From CAVSWN01 sp046728115 (lineage in GTDB: Bacteria; Acidobacteriota; Vicinamibacteria; Vicinamibacterales; CAVVIG01): a DNA stretch of 14,432 nt. Shown piece after piece: positions 1 to 6,157 of the stretch. The translations under genes and the position numbers were made by a program. The notes beneath the pieces were generated by a model. It was not told where the DNA came from and made no database searches. It saw nothing but the letters and a program-made list of their open reading frames with translations. The stretch spans positions 1 to 14,432 of the forward strand of contig JBKPDW010000445.1 in assembly GCA_046728115.1 (NCBI GenBank). Reading direction: 5' to 3'. Each line of letters opens with the position of its first letter. Position 1 is the stretch's first letter.

Positions 1-40
1 CGAGGCGCAAATCCATAGGCGACACTCCATGCCACGGCAT
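1..40 (-). CDS. IS481-type transposase, N-terminal 13 residues only (gene continues left of window)
   Basis: Read on the minus strand from an ATG at 40-38, the sequence encodes MPWHGVSPMDLRL before it leaves the window. IS481-type transposases (DDE integrase-core proteins) commonly open with MPW followed by a few residues and an M-x-x-R motif, and this matches from memory. A strong ribosome binding site, GGAGGAAG in minus orientation at 43-50, sits just ahead of the ATG, so the start is well supported. The gene would catalyse cut-and-paste or copy transposition of the element whose terminus lies at about 71-117. With only 13 residues visible, intactness and subgroup cannot be judged. Confidence 0.6.
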   Translation of the reverse strand, partial: MPWHGVSPMDLRL

Positions 41-70
41 CGCTTCCTCCAGCGAAACAGTGGCGAAAAG

Positions 71-115
71 TGTTACCTATGTCTCCGGACAACTTTGTTA
101 CCTATGTCTCCGGAC
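71..115. repeat. Pair of 20-base direct repeats at the IS terminus
   Basis: The sequence TGTTACCTATGTCTCCGGAC occurs identically at 71-90 and 96-115, 25 bases apart start to start. The identity and the position immediately outside a transposase start suggest transposase binding sites within the element's terminal region. This is seen directly in the sequence; the binding role is inferred. Confidence 0.85.
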
Positions 116-123
116 TGAGCCGT

Positions 124-179
124 CAGAAGTCAGAAGTCAGAGGTCGAAAGTTAGAAGTTAGAAGGTGATTTTTGACTTC
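124..179. repeat. Tandem 7-base repeat array with an inverted copy
   Basis: Six consecutive heptads run from 124 to 165: CAGAAGT, CAGAAGT, CAGAGGT, CGAAAGT, TAGAAGT and TAGAAGG, consensus YAGAAGT. An inverted copy follows at 173-179 (TGACTTC, the complement of GAAGTCA at 126-132), so the transcript could fold. The array ends directly at the ribosome binding site of the dioxygenase gene. Short heptameric arrays of this kind are scattered through intergenic regions of some bacteria; no function is established for this one. It may act as a leader hairpin or be a neutral repeat. Confidence 0.8.
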
Positions 180-193
180 CGGGAGGAAGGTCA

Positions 194-1375
194 ATGGGTG
201 AGATCGTTGCCGCCGTCGGCACGTGCCATACCCCGTACCTGTTCACGCGACCTCCAGACGAGGATCCGTCGCAGCTCGAGGCCGCCGCGGCCGCAATGCA
301 GGAGCTGGGCAAGGTGCTCGACGAGAGCCGGCCGGACGTGATCATCTTTTTCGGCAGCGATCATGTCGAAACCTTCTCGGTCACCTGCGTCCCCACCTTT
401 GCCATCATCGCGGGCAGCCGCGCCGTCGCAACATTTGCCGGCCGGACTTACAAGGTACCCGTCCATCGCGAAATGGCCGAAGATCTGCTCAACAAACTCG
501 TCGTGGACGCGAGCTTCGACGTCGCTTATTCGGAAGACGCCGAACTGGGCCATGCGTTTGCGGTGCCGTTCGAGTACGTCATCGGCAAGCGGACGATCCC
601 CATCATTCCGTTCTTCACCAACGTCTACGTCCCGCCATTGCCGACGCCGCAGCGATGTGCGGCGTTGGGCAAGGCCGTCGCCGAGATCGTCAAAGGGCGG
701 AAGGAGCGCGTCGCCATCGTTGCCAGCGGCGGCATGTCGCATTTTCCCGGTACCCGTAAGTACCTGCACCCGGAATTCGATTTCGATCGCTGGCTCGTGT
801 CTCAGTTCGAAACCGGCAACCTGGACGCGCTGCTGAACATGACCGGCACGCAGCTCGACGAGGTCGGCAATACCGAGATGCTCACGTGGGCGACGATGTT
901 CGGCGCGATCGGGCCTCGGGAGGGTGAACTGATCGACTACATTCCGACGTGGCATCACGGCCTTTGCATGATGCGATTTCTGCCGCATCGGGCGCGCAAA
1001 GCCGCAGCGATGTCGGTCGGCGAACCGTACGGCGGGTTCGCCTTCAAGAATGAGGGCTTTCAGTTCTACACGCATCCGCCCGCCGAGGCGTACGGTCTCA
1101 ACCGCCTGTTGTTCGAGGTTCGGCATAGCGCCGATCTCCGAAGCCGAATTCTCGCCGACCTCGACGCCGTCGCGCGGGAGTACGAACTGACGCCGCAGCA
1201 GCGACGTGCCTCCGAGTCACTCATCAATGTCGGCAAGGGAGGCCTGGTCAGCGAGCATGTGCCGCCGCTCGTCGAGGCGGGCGCGCATCCGTTGCAGGCG
1301 TTGATGTCGCTGCACGTCATCTTCTCCATGAGCCACCGCGCGCCGCATGTGTCGTCGGCGCAGACGACGCACTGA
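194..1375 (+). CDS. LigB-type extradiol dioxygenase fused to a LigA-like domain (gallate/protocatechuate dioxygenase-like)
   Basis: This is a 393-residue cytosolic non-haem Fe(II) ring-cleavage enzyme of the LigAB superfamily. Residues 1 to about 275 form the LigB-like catalytic domain. His12 (GTCHTPY) and His57 (GSDHVE) match the metal-binding histidines, Glu228 (GNTEM) is the likely third ligand, and His183 (GGMSHFPG) matches the catalytic histidine. Residues about 298-375 (YGLNRLLFEV to LMSLHVI) resemble the small LigA alpha subunit. Fused, roughly 400-residue enzymes such as GalA and DesB cleave gallate, so gallate, protocatechuate or a methylated relative is the likely substrate; the sequence does not decide which. 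The start is fixed by GGAGGAAGG at 182-190. It is first in a run with the MFS gene 5 bases downstream, consistent with co-transcription. Confidence 0.85.
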   Translation: MGEIVAAVGTCHTPYLFTRPPDEDPSQLEAAAAAMQELGKVLDESRPDVIIFFGSDHVETFSVTCVPTFAIIAGSRAVATFAGRTYKVPVHREMAEDLLNKLVVDASFDVAYSEDAELGHAFAVPFEYVIGKRTIPIIPFFTNVYVPPLPTPQRCAALGKAVAEIVKGRKERVAIVASGGMSHFPGTRKYLHPEFDFDRWLVSQFETGNLDALLNMTGTQLDEVGNTEMLTWATMFGAIGPREGELIDYIPTWHHGLCMMRFLPHRARKAAAMSVGEPYGGFAFKNEGFQFYTHPPAEAYGLNRLLFEVRHSADLRSRILADLDAVAREYELTPQQRRASESLINVGKGGLVSEHVPPLVEAGAHPLQALMSLHVIFSMSHRAPHVSSAQTTH

Positions 1376-1380
1376 CGGGA

Positions 1381-2772
1381 ATGAAGACTGTCGACATCGG
1401 CGCCGTGCTCGATGAGGGCGGGTGGAGCGGGTACCAGAAACTGCTCGTTTTTGGCACTGCGCTCGCGATCATTCTCGACGGCCTCGACAACCAGGTCCTC
1501 GGAGCCGCGGTGCCGGCGCTCATGCGCGAATGGAGCCTGCCACGGCCGGCGTTCGCCTCCGTACTGGCCAGCGGCATGGTCGGCATGATGGTCGGCGGCG
1601 CGTTGGGCGGCTTGATCGGCGACCGCGTGGGCCGGCGCACGGCTCTGCTCGGCAGCGTCCTGTCGTTTGGCGTGTTGACGGTACTCGTGTCGTTCGCAGG
1701 CAGCGTGGGCGTCCTCGGCGTGTTGCGTTTCTTTGCCGGGCTCGGCCTCGGCGGCGCGATGCCCAACGCCGCGGCGCTGTCCTCCGAGTACGTACCGCGA
1801 CGCCATCGCGCCTTTGCCGTCACCGCGACGATCGTCTGCATCCCGCTGGGCGGCACGCTCGCGGGTCTCATGGGCGCCGAGATTCTGCCGCGGTACGGAT
1901 GGCGCACGCTGTTTTTCGTCGGCGGCGTCGTGCCCCTCATCCTGGCGGCGGTCCTGTGGCGCGTCCTTCCCGAGTCGCCCCGGTATCTCGCGCGCAATCG
2001 CCGACGTTGGTCGGAACTCGCCGCGCTCTTACGGCGGCTGGGCCACGACGTGCCTGTCGATGCCGCGTTCGTGGACGCTAGGGAGAAGGCTGTCGGGCAG
2101 CCGTCTGTTCGTGAGCTGTTCGTCCCGGAATTCCGGCGCGACACGCTGGCGCTGTGCGGGTCGTTTTTCTTCTGCCTGCTGTCGGTGTACATCGGCACGA
2201 ACTGGGTGCCGTCGCTCCTGACGGGTGCCGGCTTCAGCGTCGCCGTGGCGAGCAATGGACTGACCGCGTACAACCTCGGGGGCGTTGTCGGCGCCATTCT
2301 CGGCGCGATCGTCATAGGCCGCCTCGGCTCGCGCCTCACCATGCTGGCGATGGCGGCCGGGGCCATCGCGGGCGCCGCGTTACTGGCGGTGGTGGCCATC
2401 GGTGCGCAGTCGGTGCTCTCCGTGCTCGCGATGCTCGCGTGGACAGGCGGCCTCATCAACGCCGTCCAAACGACGATGTACGCATTGGCCGCGCACGTGT
2501 ACCCGACGGGCATCCGCGGCACAGGCGTTGGCACGGCGGTCGCGTTCGGTCGCATCGGGGGAGTCGTGGCGCCGTACGCCGGATCGTGGGCGCTCGAGTC
2601 GGGCGGCGCGTCGCAACTCTTTGCGTTGATGGCAGTCACGATGACGGTGGTATTCGCCGCGCTCGCGTCGGTGCGAAACCACATTCCGCGAGCTCACGCT
2701 TCAGATTTCAAGGTGCAGATTCCGGATTCGGCGCGCCTCAAATCCGAACTCGGAAATCAATCTGAAATCTGA
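1381..2772 (+). CDS. MFS transporter, aromatic acid:H+ symporter (AAHS) type
   Basis: This is a 463-residue inner-membrane carrier with about 12 hydrophobic segments. DGLD at residues 33-36 in the first membrane segment corresponds to the DGxD motif needed for transport in PcaK-like aromatic acid symporters. GLIGDRVGRR at 77-86 is the MFS loop 2-3 signature, and PESPRYLARN follows segment 6. Lying 5 bases after a ring-cleavage dioxygenase gene, it probably imports the aromatic acid substrate by proton symport. The normal membrane domain ends near RNHIPR. Residues 441-463 are encoded wholly inside the palindromic repeat that begins at 2700, so this tail is probably acquired. The family is clear; the exact substrate is not. 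Confidence 0.85.
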   Translation: MKTVDIGAVLDEGGWSGYQKLLVFGTALAIILDGLDNQVLGAAVPALMREWSLPRPAFASVLASGMVGMMVGGALGGLIGDRVGRRTALLGSVLSFGVLTVLVSFAGSVGVLGVLRFFAGLGLGGAMPNAAALSSEYVPRRHRAFAVTATIVCIPLGGTLAGLMGAEILPRYGWRTLFFVGGVVPLILAAVLWRVLPESPRYLARNRRRWSELAALLRRLGHDVPVDAAFVDAREKAVGQPSVRELFVPEFRRDTLALCGSFFFCLLSVYIGTNWVPSLLTGAGFSVAVASNGLTAYNLGGVVGAILGAIVIGRLGSRLTMLAMAAGAIAGAALLAVVAIGAQSVLSVLAMLAWTGGLINAVQTTMYALAAHVYPTGIRGTGVGTAVAFGRIGGVVAPYAGSWALESGGASQLFALMAVTMTVVFAALASVRNHIPRAHASDFKVQIPDSARLKSELGNQSEI

Positions 2773-2788
2773 ACTTGAAATCTGAACT
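2700..2788. repeat. Palindromic repeat element with 13-base arms
   Basis: TTCAGATTTCAAG at 2700-2712 is the exact reverse complement of CTTGAAATCTGAA at 2774-2786. An inner stem pairs CGGATT (2723-2728) with AATCCG (2741-2746). TGAAATCTGAACT is also tandemly duplicated at 2763-2775 and 2776-2788, and much of the element falls into a 7-base period (TCAGATT, GCAGATT, GAAATCT). It contains the stop codon of the MFS gene (2770-2772) and ends 9 bases before dctA. A transcript would fold into a large hairpin, which could terminate or pause transcription or stabilise mRNA. No run of T follows it, so it is not a typical intrinsic terminator. Confidence 0.8.
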
Positions 2789-2797
2789 GACATAGCC

Positions 2798-4102
2798 TTG
2801 CGTTTTGTCAGGACGCTTTACGGCCAGGTACTGATCGCCACGGCGGTTGGCATCCTCGTCGGGCACTTCTGGCCCGACGCCGGTGTCGCCATGAAGCCGG
2901 TCGGCGACGCCTTCATCAAGCTGGTCCGGATGATCGTCGCGCCGGTCATCTTTTGCACGGTCGTCGCCGGCATTACGGCCGTGGCTGGCGCAAAGACGGT
3001 TGGCAAGGCCGGCGTGCTGGCGCTCGTGTATTTCGAAGTCGTCACCACGATCGCGCTTGGTCTCGGTCTCGTGGTCGTCAACATCGCTGGTCCGGGCGTC
3101 GGAATGAATGTCGACGTCGCGACGCTCGACTCGACGGCCGTTGTCCCGTACGTGAACGCCGGAAAAGGCCAGAGCGCAATCACGTTCCTGCTCGACATCA
3201 TCCCAACGAGCGTCGTGGATGCCTTTGCCAAGGGCGACATCCTGCAGGTGCTGCTGTTCTCGGTGCTTTTCGGCTTCGCGCTCAAAACGCTGGGCCCGGC
3301 TGGCAGGCCCGTGACCGACTTCATCGAGGGAATCTCACGCGCGCTGTTCGTCATCGTCGGTTTCATCATGAAGACCGCGCCCATCGGGGCGTTCGGCGCG
3401 ATGGCGTTCACGATCGGCAATTTCGGCGTGAGCACGCTCGCGCAGCTCGGCAAGGTCATCGCCTGCTTCTACGCCGCGTGCCTGCTGTTCGTGTTCGTCG
3501 TGCTGAACGCGATCGCCTGGTGGCATGGTTTCAGGTTGTCGCGTTTCGTCGCGTTCATCAAAGAGGAAATCTTCATCGTCTTCGGCACATCCTCGTCTGA
3601 ATCGGTGCTGCCGCGAATCATGGAGAAGCTCGAGGACCTGGGAGTCCGGCGCTCGGTCGTCGGAGTCGCAATTCCGGCGGGGTATTCGTTCAACCTGGAC
3701 GGCACAGCCGTCTACCTGGCGATCGCGACGGTATTCATAGCCCAGGCGACGAACACACCACTCGGACTGTCGCGGCAGCTCATGCTGCTGGCGCTTCTAC
3801 TGATTACGTCCAAGGGGGCGGCCGGCGTGGCGGGAGCTGCGTTGATTGCCCTCGCGGGTACGCTCTCGGCGACGGGGTACGTTCCTGTCGCCGGCGTGGC
3901 GCTGATCCTCGGGATCCACCGGTTCATGGGCGAAGCAATGGCCGTCACCAATCTGATCGGCAATGGCGTGGCAACGATCGTTGTCGGCAAGTGGTGCGGC
4001 GAAGTGGACGAGGCGCGTCTGGCTCAGCGGCTCGCCGGAGGGACCGCTGGACCGCCAGAACGGTGTGAAGAGGTTGGGACGGTACCTGCGCGGCTTCAGT
4101 GA
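2798..4102 (+). CDS. dctA: C4-dicarboxylate:cation symporter DctA
   Basis: This 434-residue inner-membrane symporter of the glutamate/dicarboxylate family aligns over nearly its full length with E. coli DctA as remembered (e.g. GILVGHFWP, MIVAPVIFCTVV, IPTSVVDAFAKGDILQVLLF). Substrate- and ion-site motifs are present: GTSSSESVLP at 263-272 (hairpin 1), NLDGT at 299-303, SKGAAGV at 338-344 (hairpin 2) and NLIGNGVATIVV at 385-396. It takes up succinate, fumarate and malate in characterised members. Translation appears to start at TTG (2798): no ATG or GTG lies between the in-frame stop at 2783-2785 and the conserved N-terminus, and no strong ribosome binding site is seen. Placement in an aromatic acid cluster suggests import of a dicarboxylate or ring-cleavage acid, which is an inference. 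Confidence 0.93.
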   Translation: MRFVRTLYGQVLIATAVGILVGHFWPDAGVAMKPVGDAFIKLVRMIVAPVIFCTVVAGITAVAGAKTVGKAGVLALVYFEVVTTIALGLGLVVVNIAGPGVGMNVDVATLDSTAVVPYVNAGKGQSAITFLLDIIPTSVVDAFAKGDILQVLLFSVLFGFALKTLGPAGRPVTDFIEGISRALFVIVGFIMKTAPIGAFGAMAFTIGNFGVSTLAQLGKVIACFYAACLLFVFVVLNAIAWWHGFRLSRFVAFIKEEIFIVFGTSSSESVLPRIMEKLEDLGVRRSVVGVAIPAGYSFNLDGTAVYLAIATVFIAQATNTPLGLSRQLMLLALLLITSKGAAGVAGAALIALAGTLSATGYVPVAGVALILGIHRFMGEAMAVTNLIGNGVATIVVGKWCGEVDEARLAQRLAGGTAGPPERCEEVGTVPARLQ

Positions 4103-4108
4103 GGCTCG

Positions 4109-5092
4109 ATGATGCAGCATCCTTCAATTGGGTTCATTGGTTTCGGCGAGGCCGGCTCCACGATCGCCGCCGGGCTGCGTTCCGCAGGCATCGATCGCCT
4201 GTTCGCGTTCGACATCAACACGGATACGACGGATTTCGGGCCGCGCATTCAACAGCGCGCTGCAGCGAGCGGTACGACGCTCGTGGCCTCATCCGTTGAG
4301 CTCGCCAGGGCGGGCGACATGCTTTTTTCGACGGTGACGTCGAGCGCGGCCCTCGAGGCGGCGCGGCAGACCGTGCCGTTTCTCGAGCCGCGCCACATCT
4401 ATGCCGACCTCAACTCGGTGTCGCCCGCGCGCAAGCAGGAGATCGCCGCCGTGATCGCCGCTTCCGGCGCTGGTTTTGTCGAAGCGGCTGTCATGGCGCC
4501 TGTCGCGCCGTACGGTCACCGTGTGCCGATGCTCCTCGGCGGAACCGCGGCACGTCACTTCGCCGACCACATGCAGCCACTCGGGATGCGGTTGGATGTC
4601 CTCGAGACAGCGACGGTTGGAAGAGCATCTGCTGTCAAGATGTGCCGCAGCATTCTCGTCAAGGGGCTCGAAGCGCTGATGTGCGAATGCGTGCTGGGCG
4701 CCAGCCGCTACGCGGCTGACGATCATGTCTTCGCGTCGGTGAACGAAAGCTTTCCGGGCATCGACTGGAAGCAGCTGGCCGACTACATGATCGGCCGTGT
4801 CGTCGTCCACGGCGAGCGCCGCGCCAGAGAGCTGGAGGAAGTGGCCGAGACGCTGCGAGCCATCGGCATCGAGCCCATCATGGCCGAGGCCGCGTCGCGA
4901 CGGCAGGACGCGATGGCGAAGCTTCGAGCAGCGTCCCGGTTTGGGCCGGAAGGGCCACGGACCTATCGCGATCTGCTCGATGTCCTGGCTGCAGACGTCG
5001 CAGCCGTCGCGCCCTCACCTTCTTCACAAAGGAACGATTCCAGTACATCAGCAGCCCCGTCACCATCAGCGCAAACGGCGCCACGCCGATAA
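4109..5092 (+). CDS. 6-phosphogluconate dehydrogenase-like NAD(P) oxidoreductase, DUF1932-type C-terminus
   Basis: This is a 327-residue cytosolic dehydrogenase of the beta-hydroxyacid dehydrogenase fold. The N-terminal Rossmann domain carries GFGEAG at 11-16 (GxGxxG). Asp35 at the end of the second strand favours NAD over NADP. Lys177 (SAVKMCRSILVKG) is placed like the catalytic lysine of the family, and the C-terminal helical part (about 185-296) resembles DUF1932. It starts 6 bases after the dctA stop; ATG at 4109 or 4112 is possible, with GAGG just upstream. In an extradiol cleavage cluster it could oxidise the ring-cleavage product or a related hydroxyacid, a guess that no motif decides. 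Conserved sequence ends near residue 296 (position 4996); the Ser/Pro-rich remainder is antisense to the convergent PepSY gene and may be read-through tail. Confidence 0.8.
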   Translation: MMQHPSIGFIGFGEAGSTIAAGLRSAGIDRLFAFDINTDTTDFGPRIQQRAAASGTTLVASSVELARAGDMLFSTVTSSAALEAARQTVPFLEPRHIYADLNSVSPARKQEIAAVIAASGAGFVEAAVMAPVAPYGHRVPMLLGGTAARHFADHMQPLGMRLDVLETATVGRASAVKMCRSILVKGLEALMCECVLGASRYAADDHVFASVNESFPGIDWKQLADYMIGRVVVHGERRARELEEVAETLRAIGIEPIMAEAASRRQDAMAKLRAASRFGPEGPRTYRDLLDVLAADVAAVAPSPSSQRNDSSTSAAPSPSAQTAPRR

Positions 5093-6152
5093 TCACGTAG
5101 AACACCATCACGCCGTAGAACGCGGTTGTATTCCAGCGTCCGCCGAACCGGCCGAAATGCAGCGGATACATGAACAGAATGGCGCGGGTGCCGGCGGTCG
5201 CTTCCGAGAAGCGAACGCTGCGCACGATGCGGGCGTCGGCCGGCTCAAGGTATACATAGTTCAGCCCTACGCGGTGCCAGTCTCTCTGCTCCTTGGTTCG
5301 AACGGTGACTGGTTCGCCTGCTTTTTGCGGGAACTGGAATGCTACGGCCCGTGCGCCGGGCTGCGTCTGCTCGGCCACGCGGATGAACTGCTCCATCGAT
5401 ACCCGCCGATCGCTCCACAGCGTCGCCGCTCTTGGCACATCGACCGCTACTTTCGTCCCTGTGACACGTTCCGCAACGCTGCGGTACGCAGCCGGAAAGG
5501 CGAAGTACGCGCCGCTCAGCGCGACGACTACGATCGCAAGACTCGAGTAGAAGCCGACGACCTTGTGCAGATCGTAGTTCTGGCGTTTCCAGCTCGCGCC
5601 GAAGAGATAGCTGAACCCGAACAACCAGTGCCGCGTGCCCGGCCACCAGACGACAAGTCCGGTGAGGCCCAGCACAGCAGTCGCCAGTCCGATGAATCCG
5701 TTCAGAAACTCGCCAGTGTCGCCGGCGAGCAGGTAGGCGTGCAGGTCGAAGAACCACTGCATCCATTTCCGGTGGTAATCATCTCGGCCGGTAATCTCAC
5801 CCGTGTACTGGTTGATGTATGTGTGGATGCGATGGCCTTCTGGCGACTCCGAGCGGAAGTTCCACGCAGTATCCGGACCGGCTTCGCCCCACCCAGCTTG
5901 GCGCAGCCTGTCGCGCGGGCTGGCCGCCTGAATGCGCGCGACCAGGTCGTCGATCGTCAGGCGCTGCGCTCGTGGCTCGACGTATGCGGTCCCGGGTGTC
6001 GTCAGGCGATTGAGCTCATATCGAAACACGACAATCGCGCCCGTGAGCGCGACGATGCCGACGATCGGTCCGAGGATCAAACCGGTCCAGAGGTGGATCT
6101 GGAACAGCCACCGCCTTGCCGCCGAGCGACGGGGTGCATCGACGAAAGACAT
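4878..6152 (-). CDS. PepSY-associated transmembrane protein (ferric-siderophore reductase-like)
   Basis: This is a 424-residue inner-membrane protein of the PepSY_TM type. Membrane segments lie at about 22-45, 151-170, 200-220 and 345-371, with two PepSY-like soluble parts between them. Conserved histidines mark the family and may bind haem: His20 (FQIHLWTG), His137 (FDLHAYLL), His196 (YDLHKVVG) and His332 (YPLHFGRFGG). Relatives next to TonB receptors act in reductive release of iron from siderophores. The ATG lies 5 bases after the stop of the receptor gene, so the two are very probably co-transcribed and translationally coupled. Family proteins usually end soon after a YWNRS-type motif, here residues 371-375; the following 40 or so residues are antisense to the dehydrogenase gene and probably do not belong to the domain. 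Confidence 0.82.
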   Translation of the reverse strand: MSFVDAPRRSAARRWLFQIHLWTGLILGPIVGIVALTGAIVVFRYELNRLTTPGTAYVEPRAQRLTIDDLVARIQAASPRDRLRQAGWGEAGPDTAWNFRSESPEGHRIHTYINQYTGEITGRDDYHRKWMQWFFDLHAYLLAGDTGEFLNGFIGLATAVLGLTGLVVWWPGTRHWLFGFSYLFGASWKRQNYDLHKVVGFYSSLAIVVVALSGAYFAFPAAYRSVAERVTGTKVAVDVPRAATLWSDRRVSMEQFIRVAEQTQPGARAVAFQFPQKAGEPVTVRTKEQRDWHRVGLNYVYLEPADARIVRSVRFSEATAGTRAILFMYPLHFGRFGGRWNTTAFYGVMVFYVIIGVAPFALMVTGLLMYWNRSFVKKVRARRLRRLQPGHRADRDRSVALPAQTGTLLEASPSRPAVATRPRP

Positions 6153-6157
6153 CGAAT

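Larger units (their letters stand above)
1..117 (-). mobile_element. End of an IS481-like insertion sequence (partial)
   Basis: The segment holds the start of a minus-strand transposase gene (1-40) and, on its outer side, two copies of one 20-base sequence at 71-90 and 96-115. Doubled subterminal sequences ahead of a transposase gene are what is expected for transposase binding sites at an IS end. The outer boundary is inferred at about 115-118 and cannot be fixed, because the other end and any target duplication are outside the window. The insertion lies less than 80 bases upstream of the aromatic dioxygenase gene and may have separated that gene from an original regulator. Confidence 0.5.

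Noticed and set aside
124..179. CRISPR array
   Set aside because: Units are 7 bases without spacers and no cas gene is present.
168..180. TTGACT as a -35 promoter box for the dioxygenase gene
   Set aside because: It lies within about 20 bases of the start codon and overlaps the inverted heptad, leaving no space for a -10 box before the ribosome binding site.
191..1126. Long minus-strand open frame opposite the dioxygenase gene
   Set aside because: High-GC sequence gives long antisense frames; its protein is Arg/His/Asp-rich without domains, and the opposite strand has clear catalytic motifs.
1317..2684. 455-residue minus-strand open frame opposite the MFS gene
   Set aside because: Composition dominated by Ala, Pro, Ser, Thr and Arg without motifs; it mirrors the codons of the recognisable transporter.
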